Below, piece after piece: positions 36,245 through 44,096 of a stretch of DNA of 64,000 nt (positions within the stretch are counted from its first letter, which is position 1; each line of letters opens with the position of its first letter). The notes under the pieces are model-generated. The model worked only from the letters and a program-made list of their open reading frames with translations. It was not told the origin of the DNA and did no database searches. The translations under genes and the position numbers were made by a program. The stretch comes from Nocardia transvalensis. Lineage in GTDB: Bacteria; Actinomycetota; Actinomycetes; Mycobacteriales; Mycobacteriaceae. Location: assembly GCF_015477765.1 (NCBI RefSeq), contig NZ_JADLQQ010000014.1, forward strand, positions 62,001-126,000, in the 5' to 3' direction.

Positions 36245-37541
36245 CGGGGACCTCGTCGAATCCGATCAGCGGACGCCAGAGGCGTTCGGTGGTGATGACC
36301 GCGTACCGCAGCGCGTCGATGCCGTGGTCGTTGGTTTTGATCGGCGCGTCCTGGCCGTCCTCGGTGGCCGAGGTGGACCAGGAGTAGCCGGGGATCTCCA
36401 GCAGCAGCGCCGGGCAGCGGGTGGAGATCTTCAGCAGGCCCCGGCTGAACAGCATCGCCACAACGCGCAGCCCGTAGAGGACGTCGTTGTCGGCGGCCGC
36501 GGTGGGGAGTCCGTCGGCGTCGAGCTGCACGCGCAGCGACGCGGCCGCCGGATCCGCGATCACGTACTCGACGTTCATGCGGGCCTGCCGGAGGTCTGGC
36601 AGATGGGGGGCGGTCAGCCAGGCGCGCAGGTCGGCCGAGAGTTCGGCGTCGGTCTTGCGCTGGCTCATCGTGGAGGGCTCGTACCGGTATTCGTCGACCG
36701 CGTACAGCACGCCGTCGACGCCGAGGCCGATCAGGACTGCGTGGGTGGGATTGGTGGTGCCGTAGTCGATGCCGACCGCGATCAGTTGCTGCATCAGCGG
36801 CAGCTCGGCCCAGTCGACCGCGAGGTGGTCGTCCCACATGTCGAATACGCTGCCGTCGGCGGCGACCCATTCGCCTTTGATGAACCGGCGGTACCACAGC
36901 CCGGAGTACTCCCGCTTGTACTGGAGTTTGCGTTTTTCGGAGAGGGCTGGGTTGTCGTCGAGCTCGAAATGCCATGTGCGCCAATCGGGTAGCAGTGACT
37001 GGCCGTCGGGGCCGGTTCGGCCGATGCGGTCGAGGAATTCGCGTTTGAGCCAGTGCACCGGGTTGTCGGGGTTGGTGGATCCGAACAGGCGTGCATCGTC
37101 GAGGCTCATCCGGCCGAGCAGCTGCCGGAAGAAGTCGGGCCGGATGACGGTGATCTCGTCCACGTAGGCTCCGGCCACCGTCAGCCCGCGCAGGCTCATC
37201 TCCGCCTTGGCGTCCGAGGCGCCGAGCATGAACACCCGCCGCCCGAGCACGGTCGCTGTCGGTGCACCGAGGGTGTAGGACACCCGGCCTGCGAGCGGCC
37301 CGAACAAGGCGGTGTCGCGCATGGGTTCGATGACGTTGCGGGCCAGCGATTCTCGGGTTCGGCCGACCATCACGAACTGGCCTCCCGAGGGCGGGTCGGA
37401 CAGGAAGATCAGCCAGCACAGGATGCTGGCGATCGTCTTCCCCGACCGGATTGCGCCCTCCCAAATGTTGCAGCGGGCGGTGGCTTCCACGATCGATACC
37501 GCCTGCTTGCGTGAGATCGGCAGCTCGTCGAGCACATTCAC
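36234..37541 (-). CDS. terL: Terminase large subunit
   Basis: 435 residues, PBSX-type. Walker A GAIRSGKT at residues 29-36, a Walker B-like acidic pair in GAYVDEI, the coupling region LFGSTNPDNP, and a C-terminal RNase H-like nuclease with GIDYGTTNPTHAVLIG and FDMWDDHLAVDW nearby. It packages phage DNA into heads. It overlaps the HTH gene upstream by four bases and the portal gene by 11. Confidence 0.92.
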   Translation of the reverse strand: MNVLDELPISRKQAVSIVEATARCNIWEGAIRSGKTIASILCWLIFLSDPPSGGQFVMVGRTRESLARNVIEPMRDTALFGPLAGRVSYTLGAPTATVLGRRVFMLGASDAKAEMSLRGLTVAGAYVDEITVIRPDFFRQLLGRMSLDDARLFGSTNPDNPVHWLKREFLDRIGRTGPDGQSLLPDWRTWHFELDDNPALSEKRKLQYKREYSGLWYRRFIKGEWVAADGSVFDMWDDHLAVDWAELPLMQQLIAVGIDYGTTNPTHAVLIGLGVDGVLYAVDEYRYEPSTMSQRKTDAELSADLRAWLTAPHLPDLRQARMNVEYVIADPAAASLRVQLDADGLPTAAADNDVLYGLRVVAMLFSRGLLKISTRCPALLLEIPGYSWSTSATEDGQDAPIKTNDHGIDALRYAVITTERLWRPLIGFDEVPDAA

Positions 37542-38131
37542 GACTCGTCCTCCAGCTGGTCTGGCTCGCCCAGGTCATCTCCTTGGTGGTCGGCCTCGAC
37601 GGCGGCCTTGAGCCGGTCGAACAGATCCGACAACATCGATCGATCTGCCGCGACGGTCTCGTTGGCCTGGCTGGTGACCAGTTCGGACAGGCTGCGCAGC
37701 GCCAGCGACAGCGCGGTGTAGCCGTCGCGCAGATCCCGCAGCGGCGGCAGCGGCAACGTGACCGGGATCAACGCATCCGCGCCGCGCTCGTAGGTGGTGA
37801 CCGGACTCCACAGCCGCTCGTGCAGATCGGGGATGCGGGCCTCGATCATCTCCGCCAGGTCCAGGCGGCGGCGTTTGAGTTGTTCCAGCCGGGCGGCGGT
37901 CGCCTCGGCGGTCTGCGAGTCGTCGAACCGCAGCTCAAGTTTGCGGGCCCAATAGGTGATGGTGCCGGGGGTGAGGCCGAGGGCGTCGGCGATCTCGTTG
38001 CGGCCCTTACCTTCTGCGTGCAGCTCGATGATGCGTGCCCGGTCGGCGTCGGTGACCTTGCCGGGCCGGCTGCCGCCGCCGCGCACCGGGCCGCGCTGAC
38101 GGGGTGGGTCGGTCTTCTTCGGCCGCGCCAT
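37538..38131 (-). CDS. HTH protein, probable terminase small subunit
   Basis: 197 residues. Basic N-terminus, then a homeodomain-like helix-turn-helix (IIELHAEGKGRNEIADALG and TPGTITYWARKLEL) and a long helical region. DNA-binding proteins of this type immediately before terL are usually small terminases or packaging-site binders. A P27-like small subunit is also encoded just upstream, so the two may divide the work. Confidence 0.7.
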   Translation of the reverse strand: MARPKKTDPPRQRGPVRGGGSRPGKVTDADRARIIELHAEGKGRNEIADALGLTPGTITYWARKLELRFDDSQTAEATAARLEQLKRRRLDLAEMIEARIPDLHERLWSPVTTYERGADALIPVTLPLPPLRDLRDGYTALSLALRSLSELVTSQANETVAADRSMLSDLFDRLKAAVEADHQGDDLGEPDQLEDES

Positions 38132-38140
38132 CCGTCACCG

Positions 38141-38482
38141 TCAGCTCCGGAACCGTGCGGCCCAGGCCGCGACCTTGCGGTCGGCGCGGTCACGCACCGC
38201 ACTGATCGGGTTCGGCACCGGGGCGCCGGAGGCCGCGTCGATCACCAGCAGCCCCGTTTCGCCCAGGATCGCCGTGGCCTCCTGGAACTCGGCCAGTGCC
38301 TCGCAGTAGCAGGCGAATTCGAGCAGGCTGGCGGGGCATAGGTCGATGTGCGGGGCCAGCTGCTCCCAGATCGTTCGGGCCTGCTCGGTCAGCCACGTCG
38401 GTGGGTTGGCGTCCCAGGCTGATACCGACACCGGTTGCGCCGGTTTCCGCAGGGGGACCACCGGGAAATCCGGTGCGGTCAC
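38141..38482 (-). CDS. P27-like terminase small subunit
   Basis: 113 residues from the GTG at 38482 with GGAGG eight bases upstream (a GTG at 38491 would overlap that site). Core WLTEQARTIWEQLAPHI, then LEFACYCEALAEFQEATAILG, and a C-terminal NPISAVRDRADRKVAAW are typical of the P27 small-terminase family. First gene of the packaging block. Confidence 0.78.
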   Translation of the reverse strand: MTAPDFPVVPLRKPAQPVSVSAWDANPPTWLTEQARTIWEQLAPHIDLCPASLLEFACYCEALAEFQEATAILGETGLLVIDAASGAPVPNPISAVRDRADRKVAAWAARFRS

Positions 38483-38560
38483 GATGGACACCTCCGATCA
38501 GGCGAGGAACGGGCAGGCGCACCGGTGGCCTCCCGTATGCGAAGCCACCGGCGCAGCGTG

Positions 38561-38677
38561 TTAGGAGTTGGACGTCGAGGCCGCTCGGCGCGACCCGGAG
38601 ATGCGGCTGCGGGCACGTTGGCCAGCACCGCGGACCACGGTGCTGAGCCGACGACCGACGGCACGGAATCGATTCAT
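38561..38677 (-). CDS. Very small Arg-rich protein
   Basis: 38 residues, opening MNRFRAVGRRLSTVV, with nine further or preceding arginines along its length and ending AASTSNS. It has an excellent ribosome site, AAAGGAGGA, nine bases before the ATG, the best in this part of the window. It lies 16 bases past the terminator at 38721-38744 and before the terminase genes. Not recognised. A short leader peptide or a nucleic-acid-binding peptide are both possible. Confidence 0.6.
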   Translation of the reverse strand: MNRFRAVGRRLSTVVRGAGQRARSRISGSRRAASTSNS

Positions 38678-38720
38678 GGCTGTTGTTCCTCCTTTCGCGT
38701 GGACGATGACGGCACAAGAA

Positions 38721-38744
38721 AACCCCGGCATTTCTGCCGGGGTT
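38721..38744 (-). terminator. Intrinsic terminator after the 128-residue gene
   Basis: Perfect 10-base stem (38721-38730 with 38735-38744), 4-base loop and, on the minus strand, a following TTTTCTT. It separates the 38769-39852 genes from the terminase block. Confidence 0.88.
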
Positions 38745-38768
38745 CCACTCGCCGAGCTTTGGGCGTTT

Positions 38769-39155
38769 CTACTGTTCGTCGAGTTCGATACCGAGGATCT
38801 CGGCGGCTTTCTCTCCGTCGAGATACTTATCGCCGAGTTCCGTCAGCTCCGCTTTGCGGAGGAATTCCTCCTTCTGTTCACGGCTGCGGAAACAGATCGC
38901 GATCCAGTATTCGCTGTCGTTCATGGCCGCGAATTTCTCGGCCCACTGTTTACTCGCACCCGACAAGCCTTTGCCGAGAGCGTCCAGTTCGGCCTTCACG
39001 TCGGCTTCCAGATCACCGGTCGATGAGTCGCGGACCTCGGCGAGGGGGTCGGGGTGGGGTTGGCGGCGTAGTGCGTCGGTGATGTCTTGTCGGGAGGCTT
39101 TCACTTTGGCCTGCCCGGCTTTGAGCATGGCGAGCACTTCGTCAGGGAGCGGCAT
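38769..39155 (-). CDS. Hypothetical phage protein
   Basis: 128 residues, charged and helical. MPLPDEVLAMLKAGQAKVK at the N-terminus, YWIAICFRSREQKEEFLRK in the middle and an acidic end EILGIELDEQ. Similar small proteins accompany PAPS-reductase-like genes in actinophages, as far as I recall. It overlaps that gene by 14 bases, so they are co-expressed. No function assigned. Confidence 0.68.
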   Translation of the reverse strand: MPLPDEVLAMLKAGQAKVKASRQDITDALRRQPHPDPLAEVRDSSTGDLEADVKAELDALGKGLSGASKQWAEKFAAMNDSEYWIAICFRSREQKEEFLRKAELTELGDKYLDGEKAAEILGIELDEQ

Positions 39156-39852
39156 TCATCACCTCCGCGCGGAAGATTTCCAGCTCGGCCAGCGGAAACC
39201 AGGACAGGATCGTCTGATAGTCATCGGGATAATGGGTGCGGATCGGGCCGAGGTAGTCGTATCGGATACCGTCGAGGGATCGTTTGAACATCCGATAGTC
39301 CGGCCCCAGTTCGAGACCAGAAGCTTTGATCCGTGCCCAGACCTCTTTGGTTTCCCAGTCCCACAGTGGAGATTGGCGGCGGGTACGGGGTTTGACCGGC
39401 CCCCATCTCTTGATTGCCAGCATCCGGGTGGCCGAATCGGCGGCGCGGACGCCGTCGACGATCCAGGTGTCCTCGGTGGCGAACGCCTCGCGCATCAGCT
39501 CGTCCCATTCCTCACGGGTGGGTACCCACAGGTCGGCGGCCTCGATGATCGCGCACCGCTCCGGCGGCTGGAACACCAGGTTGTCCAGCATCCGCCAGAA
39601 CGCGTCGGCGGGCAGGTCGATGATCCGGGTGCCGAAGTGCTGTTCGTAGCGGTCCAGATCCTCCCGCACGAACCGCAGGCCCGGCACGATGGACTTGTGG
39701 ATCGGGATCACCTCGATCCCGCGATCAGCCAATTCCAGCCACACCGCGACCGAATCCTTACCGCGGGAGAAATTCAGGATCACCGGTTTCCCGGCTGCAG
39801 CGAGTTCGTCGAGCAACTGCCCGGAGGGCGGGTATCCGGGGAGCGTGATCAC
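39142..39852 (-). CDS. Phage PAPS-reductase/DndC-like adenylyl-transfer protein
   Basis: 236 residues from the GTG at 39852, which overlaps the stop of a 26-codon leader as GTGA; the frame is open to 39942. The N-type ATP pyrophosphatase loop reads NFSRGKDSVAVW (residues 27-38), close to SxGKDS of PAPS reductases and DndC. Downstream come ATEDTWIVDGVRAADS and SPLWDWETKEVWARI, with the WDW block typical of the family. No Cys pairs for an iron-sulfur cluster are apparent. Such genes are common in actinophages, where they are thought to modify DNA or a nucleotide; the substrate here is unknown. Confidence 0.78.
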   Translation of the reverse strand: MITLPGYPPSGQLLDELAAAGKPVILNFSRGKDSVAVWLELADRGIEVIPIHKSIVPGLRFVREDLDRYEQHFGTRIIDLPADAFWRMLDNLVFQPPERCAIIEAADLWVPTREEWDELMREAFATEDTWIVDGVRAADSATRMLAIKRWGPVKPRTRRQSPLWDWETKEVWARIKASGLELGPDYRMFKRSLDGIRYDYLGPIRTHYPDDYQTILSWFPLAELEIFRAEVMNAAP

Positions 39853-39929
39853 CGGCCACCCCATTTTTCGGGCGCGGTGTGGTGCCGGCCGTCTGCTGGT
39901 GTAAGGGCTTTGTCCTGTGGTTTTTCCAT
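39849..39929 (-). CDS. 26-residue leader ORF coupled to the PAPS-reductase-like gene
   Basis: ATG at 39929 with GAGG eight bases upstream. It encodes MEKPQDKALTPADGRHH and a short Trp-containing end, and its TGA is embedded in the GTG start of the next gene (GTGA). The start codon lies within a CpG-free patch. It is probably a translational-coupling leader; whether the peptide has a role is unknown. Confidence 0.5.
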   Translation of the reverse strand: MEKPQDKALTPADGRHHTAPEKWGGR

Positions 39930-40505
39930 CTGCAATCCTCACTGTGCAGTCTTCAATGCTCAGCCCTGGTTCAAGGGCTCATCAACCCAGGCTAGAGCCT
40001 GGCAGCAACACCTATCCCAGCCCAGCCACCACAGAGCCTAGACAAGGCTCTAGGTGCCTCTTGTGGGCCTCAAAACCCCACAGGGTACAACCTATTGCCA
40101 GGAGCATCTAAAAGCCTCCAGAGAAGCCTATTTGAGCCCAATTTCCTGCACTTTCCTAATTCCCTCTTGACCTGAAATGGTGAGTATGGTTGTTTAGTGG
40201 ACAGAGGTTCATTTGAACCCACACCACTGGGTACCTGCCTGGGACTGATGGCAGGGTTGCCCCAACAATCAGCCTATTGGTACGGCTCACTCATATCGTC
40301 ATCTGGGTGAATTCGGCACTTCCGACTTAGGGCGGAGCTGTGCCACATTGCGGGGGAAGTCGCACCGAGCTTTACCCACTCGCGTGACCTCCGTATGCCG
40401 TTTGACAACTCCACAGTGTGAATGAAGCCAGAGGCAGAACAATTCTGTCTTTCCATTTCCGCGTCCCCGTGAGTGTGGGGGCGCAGATGTTCACTGGGAG
40501 AATTC
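39930..40505. promoter_or_regulatory. Divergent control region, CpG-free for 391 bases
   Basis: No gene is supported between the leftward PAPS-type unit and the rightward early-type genes. From 39892 to 40282 there is not a single CpG. The patch has inverted repeats (40033-40039 with 40045-40051), five scattered AGCCT units (39996, 40035, 40113, 40125, 40271), a palindrome at 40206-40219, and TTGACC at 40167-40172 with TGTTTA 18 bases on as a weak rightward promoter candidate. Both transcription directions must start in or near here. Confidence 0.6.
40206..40219. promoter_or_regulatory. Palindromic operator candidate
   Basis: GGTTCA-TT-TGAACC, a perfect two-fold symmetric site in the divergent control region, placed downstream of the TTGACC/TGTTTA promoter candidate. 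It would suit a dimeric phage repressor. No matching repressor gene is identified. Confidence 0.4.
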
Positions 40506-41375
40506 ATGTCCACTCGTCAGAGCAACCGCACACGCCCCGCGACTGACCGGAAGAAGGCCGCACAGTCGAAGACCCCGCCCAAGTCGGCGGGGACCAAGAC
40601 CGCGCAGCCTGCCACGGAACCGGCGAAGGCCGACAAGCAGAAGCCGTTCTGCGATACGTGCGGTTCCCGCATCCTGCCAGAGGACAACGATCCGTTCCTC
40701 GGATCGGTTCTCGCTTATGAGGATGCGGCGTACGGGAATCTGGTGGGCGCACTGTTTCTGTGTGGGTGGCAGTACCAGACCTTGCAGAAGGTCATCGACG
40801 GCCGCCCGTCGGTCATCGTCGTCGGCACGCCCGTCGACGCGGCCGGGCAGGTACTGCGCAACCGCCGGATGGTGACCGCGACCTGGGCGCACCGCACCGA
40901 TATCGGGTGGGTGCAGATGGCGGACAAGTGCGGCTACAGCCGCCCCGACGGGACCGGGTTTCAAACCCGGACCGCGGAGCAACTGGTGGACTACGTCGGC
41001 CGCAATGTCGCCGAGTGGGTGCTCAAACCCCTCGACGACGAGGCCGACCCCGCACAGAAGAGACAGAAGAGTCCGGAGCGATCGGCGAAGGCCAAGGCGA
41101 AAGCCAAGGCGAAAGCCCAACAGCCGGAACCGAAGCCGAACCCTGACTCCTCGACGGAGCCGACCATCGACCCGGACGCCAAGGGCCTACCCGCAGGTTC
41201 GAGCCCGGCCGCACCGGCCGAACCCGAACCGCAGCGGGCCGATCCACCCAGCAAGACCGAAAACACCGAACCCGGTTCGGATTCCGAGCCCGATTCCAAT
41301 CCCGGCGACGACCCCGCCGAAGGGGATCCGGTCGCGGGTGTGGAGGAAGAAGTGATCAACGAAAACGCGGCCTGA
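40506..41375 (+). CDS. Phage early-type zinc-finger protein with disordered tail
   Basis: 289 residues from the ATG at 40506 (GGGAG six bases upstream). The N-terminus is a Lys/Thr/Ala-rich linker, followed by a CxxC pair in CDTCGSRI. A globular core GNLVGALFLCGWQYQ, DGRPSVIVVGTPVD and RMVTATWAHRTDIGWVQM follows. The rest is low complexity: KAKAKAKAKA, then Pro/Glu/Asp-rich sequence. The core is related to the smaller protein at 42305-42736, so the two are paralogues with different tails. Function unknown. Confidence 0.75.
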   Translation: MSTRQSNRTRPATDRKKAAQSKTPPKSAGTKTAQPATEPAKADKQKPFCDTCGSRILPEDNDPFLGSVLAYEDAAYGNLVGALFLCGWQYQTLQKVIDGRPSVIVVGTPVDAAGQVLRNRRMVTATWAHRTDIGWVQMADKCGYSRPDGTGFQTRTAEQLVDYVGRNVAEWVLKPLDDEADPAQKRQKSPERSAKAKAKAKAKAQQPEPKPNPDSSTEPTIDPDAKGLPAGSSPAAPAEPEPQRADPPSKTENTEPGSDSEPDSNPGDDPAEGDPVAGVEEEVINENAA

Positions 41376-41392
41376 GGGTCGCGCCGATCAGA

Positions 41393-41431
41393 AGCCCGGT
41401 TGAGACAGAAGGACGCTGCCTCAACCGGGCT
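41393..41431 (+). terminator. Stem-loop after the zinc-finger gene
   Basis: 12-base perfect stem (41393-41404 with 41420-41431) and a 15-base loop, followed by CTTCATTC. It lies 18 bases after the stop codon. Confidence 0.75.
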
Positions 41432-41464
41432 CTTCATTCAACCACTCCGGGAGAGGGAAAACCC

Positions 41465-42208
41465 ATGGAATCCGAGCAGGATTCGGTATCGGTTGACAAG
41501 CTGATGCGCCGGGTGCGGGGCTTGTTCGCCAAGGCCGAGGGCACCGACAACGAGGACGAGGCCAACATCTTCCGGGCGAAAGCCTACGAGCTGCTGGCCA
41601 AGCACAACCTCGACGAGATGACGGTGCGCGCCTCCGGGCAGCACACCGCGCAGTCGATGCGCGACGACGAGATGGTCGTCGTCCGGTTCGACATGCCCGT
41701 CCGATACCGCGAACCACGCAGCCTGCTGCTCGCCGCGGTCATGCACCCCTTGCACTGCAAGGGCGTTCACTTCGACGGCGGGGCCACCGTGCGCTACATC
41801 GGCATCCGCCGCCACATCCGCCGCGGTCAGTTCCTCTACACGCTGCTGCTGCCTCAGATGTTCTCTGCGGCAAGCCGATACGTTCCCGAGGACCCGTTCG
41901 ACCACGCGGCGGTCGTGCGTGAGCGCGGATCGTTCATGACCGGGTTCATCGCTCAGGTCTACGAACGACTCGCGGCCGCCGAAGCCGACGCGATCCGCAC
42001 CGCCGGTGAGGGCGCGGCGCTGGCGATCCGCAGCGATGTCGACCGCACCGAGGCCGCCTACGCCAAGAAGTGGCCGTACGTGCGGAAAGGCCGCAGTGTC
42101 GCACACCGATTCAGCGGCGCCGGGTTCGAAGCCGGTATCCGCAGCGGCAACGCCGCCGACGTCGGCCACACCCGCGTCGACGGCGGACGACGAGCCATCG
42201 GCTCATAA
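41465..42208 (+). CDS. DUF2786 domain protein
   Basis: 247 residues. The N-terminal DUF2786 motif is clear: DKLMRRVRGLFAKAEGT, then DEANIFRAKAYELLAKHNL. The remainder is the matching C-terminal region with YIGIRRHIRRGQFLYT and AYAKKWPYVRKGRSVAH. DUF2786 proteins are widespread in phages and their hosts and have no firm biochemical role. It is flanked on both sides by stem-loops. Confidence 0.85.
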   Translation: MESEQDSVSVDKLMRRVRGLFAKAEGTDNEDEANIFRAKAYELLAKHNLDEMTVRASGQHTAQSMRDDEMVVVRFDMPVRYREPRSLLLAAVMHPLHCKGVHFDGGATVRYIGIRRHIRRGQFLYTLLLPQMFSAASRYVPEDPFDHAAVVRERGSFMTGFIAQVYERLAAAEADAIRTAGEGAALAIRSDVDRTEAAYAKKWPYVRKGRSVAHRFSGAGFEAGIRSGNAADVGHTRVDGGRRAIGS

Positions 42209-42210
42209 CC

Positions 42211-42250
42211 GAACTGGCCCCGGTCACCGCAGGGCGACCGGGGCCAGTTC
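42211..42250 (+). terminator. Stem-loop after the DUF2786 gene
   Basis: 15-base perfect stem (42211-42225 with 42236-42250) around a 10-base loop, three bases after the stop codon. Confidence 0.8.
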
Positions 42251-42304
42251 GTCGAATCTCCTGCGGCACAAGGCCGTAGGTATCCCAGAAAGGAACAAAT
42301 TCAC

Positions 42305-42736
42305 ATGGCTGACGAAAACGCCTGCCGTGACAGCATCGAGCTGCGCTGCGCAGGCTGCGGTGAGATCGTGTCCTGCCACGGACCCGGATTCACCTACATC
42401 GCCAGCGAGTTGATCGACAACGACCACCTCGGGTTCGGGGCACTGGTCTCGGCGCTGATTCTGTCCGGGTGGGAGTTCTCCGTCGAACAGTTCGTGGTCA
42501 ACGGCAATCCCCGCATCGCCGTGCAGGGAAGACCGGTCAACCCGTTCGGCCGACCTCGCCTGGACAAACGCGATGTGACCGCGCTGTGGGAACGCCGGAC
42601 GGACGGCTGGGTTCCGGGTGAACGGATGACCGGTCACCAGGCAATCGGCGGCGGGTTGTTCGTCTCCGCGACAGCCAACGAACTCGCCACCCTGGTCAGC
42701 GCCGACAAGGCGAGTTGGGTCCGCATCCCACGCTGA
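42305..42736 (+). CDS. Small zinc-finger phage protein, paralogue of the 40506 gene
   Basis: 143 residues. CxxC in LRCAGCGEIV, followed by GALVSALILSGWEFS, GNPRIAVQGRPVN and RDVTALWERRTDGWVPGE, which align with the core of the 289-residue protein at 40506. It lacks the low-complexity tail. No function known. It probably has a nucleic-acid or protein-binding role because of the metal site. Confidence 0.75.
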   Translation: MADENACRDSIELRCAGCGEIVSCHGPGFTYIASELIDNDHLGFGALVSALILSGWEFSVEQFVVNGNPRIAVQGRPVNPFGRPRLDKRDVTALWERRTDGWVPGERMTGHQAIGGGLFVSATANELATLVSADKASWVRIPR

Positions 42737-42756
42737 CCAATTCGGTACGAGGCGAC

Positions 42757-42785
42757 GTGCCGACCCTGCTAGCACGGGTCGGCAC
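42757..42785 (+). terminator. Stem-loop after the small zinc-finger gene
   Basis: 10-base perfect stem (42757-42766 with 42776-42785) with a 9-base loop, 21 bases after the stop. A second, imperfect G+C hairpin near 42855-42893, followed by TTTTCG, lies before the next gene and may reinforce it. Confidence 0.75.
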
Positions 42786-42929
42786 CCCGCGGCAGACATA
42801 TTCGCTCCGCACGTCGGAGCGTCACGACTCCTGCTGCGCCGCAGCAGGTTACACCCCGGCCCCGACCAGCTAGCACATGGCCGGGCCCGGGGTTTTCGTT
42901 TCGATTCACATCTACAGGAGACGAACACG

Positions 42930-43364
42930 ATGAGTGATCCCTGCATCGTGGGCAGGCTCGGTGGCGACACCGCCACTGGCGTCTACGTTCACGTCGACGG
43001 AACACCGAAACCGATGCTCGACCGTCTTGGCCGCATCATGACCACGCATGGCGTCAACACCGCACTCGACGTCCTGCTGCGGCACCGGTACGGATGGGCG
43101 TATCTGTGGCCGGACCTTGACGACGGCGACGCCGAAACCAACATCGGCCTGCCGCGGCACCGCGGCCGGGTCGTCACCGGCTACGGGTTCGCCTACACGC
43201 TCGGCCCTCGCATGCTCTGCACCCTCGACGAGGCCAGAGTCCACCCGCTGATCGGATGGGCCTACTTCGTCGATCCCGCCGGTGGAGACATTCACTGGTG
43301 GGATCTGCGGCCCGGCCGACAGAACACGGCCGAGCACGTGACAACGGTGTGGAGCCGAGCATGA
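42930..43364 (+). CDS. Hypothetical phage protein
   Basis: 144 residues, not recognised. Features: GVYVHVDGTPKPMLDRLGR, then LLRHRYGWAYLW and an Asp-rich turn DLDDGDAE. ACAGGAGAC ribosome site precedes the ATG. Its stop overlaps the next start as ATGA, so the two are coupled. Confidence 0.7.
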   Translation: MSDPCIVGRLGGDTATGVYVHVDGTPKPMLDRLGRIMTTHGVNTALDVLLRHRYGWAYLWPDLDDGDAETNIGLPRHRGRVVTGYGFAYTLGPRMLCTLDEARVHPLIGWAYFVDPAGGDIHWWDLRPGRQNTAEHVTTVWSRA

Positions 43365-44044
43365 CCGAGACACAGCAGTTGCCGGAGGGAGTGTGGCGGC
43401 GCGATCCGGTTCCCGGTGGACACCGGGACTGGCTCACCGACCAGCGGGTGCTGACCGAACCCGACCAGTTCCGGACGCTGATCGAGACCGGGATCTCCAA
43501 TATCAGGTGGTATCCGCCGACCGGCGCGGCGATCCCGATGTGGCCGGCACTGGCGTTACGCGAGATCGTTCAGGCCCACGAGCTGCGCTGGGTCGGCGGG
43601 CTCGGGGTCAGCCCGACACCGTTGGAATTCCCCGAGGACAACTACCTGCGGGCCTACCTCGACCACGGCGTCGAGCCGATGTGGGCGACCTACTCGATCC
43701 TCGGTGTCCGAACCATGACCCGCGAAGGCTGGCAGATCCCCTACTACCTCGACAAGGGAATGGAGCTGGTGTGTATCGCGGTCGACGTGGTCGCCGTCGA
43801 CAGGCCGCCAGTGCTGAGCATGGCGTGCGCACTCAACCGACACCAGGAATGCACGGGCTCCAGCCGCTCCAAGGATGAGTCGGACCCCGAGCGGCTGCCG
43901 TGCCCCTGCGACTGCGGCTGCCGAGACCGATCACGCGGCGGAGCCGGTGATCGCACCGAGCAGCGTGCCGATGAACCGGATGATCTCAAGCCAAATAGAC
44001 AGGCTGGCACCGTAACTCATAACGAACCTCCCGAAACGGAGTAG
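43361..44044 (+). CDS. Hypothetical phage protein with C-terminal cysteine cluster
   Basis: 227 residues from the ATG at 43361. The N-terminal part is Trp-rich (EGVWRRDPVPGGHRDWL, GISNIRWYPP). Near residue 160-190 is a cysteine-rich group, MACALNRHQECTGS and then LPCPCDCGC, a metal-binding arrangement common at the ends of actinophage proteins. The last 30 residues are Asp/Glu/Asn-rich. Function unknown. Confidence 0.72.
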   Translation: MTETQQLPEGVWRRDPVPGGHRDWLTDQRVLTEPDQFRTLIETGISNIRWYPPTGAAIPMWPALALREIVQAHELRWVGGLGVSPTPLEFPEDNYLRAYLDHGVEPMWATYSILGVRTMTREGWQIPYYLDKGMELVCIAVDVVAVDRPPVLSMACALNRHQECTGSSRSKDESDPERLPCPCDCGCRDRSRGGAGDRTEQRADEPDDLKPNRQAGTVTHNEPPETE

Positions 44045-44054
44045 CAACACGGAA

Positions 44055-44096
44055 ACGACAGAACCCCCGGACCTGTGCGTCCGGGGGTTCTGTCGT
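44055..44096. terminator. Strong terminator closing the rightward phage genes
   Basis: Perfect 18-base stem (44055-44072 with 44079-44096) and a 6-base loop, 10 bases after the last stop. It is the longest perfect stem in the window and marks the apparent right limit of the phage block. Confidence 0.88.

Noticed and set aside
35713..37578. 621-codon minus-strand open frame
   Set aside because: Shifted frame of the portal and terminase genes, extremely Arg/Pro-rich. The portal and terL frames have real motifs.
39990..40280. Iteron-type replication origin made of AGCCT units
   Set aside because: Five short units are unevenly spaced and mismatched in flanks, and no replication initiator gene lies nearby. 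Base composition alone explains them.
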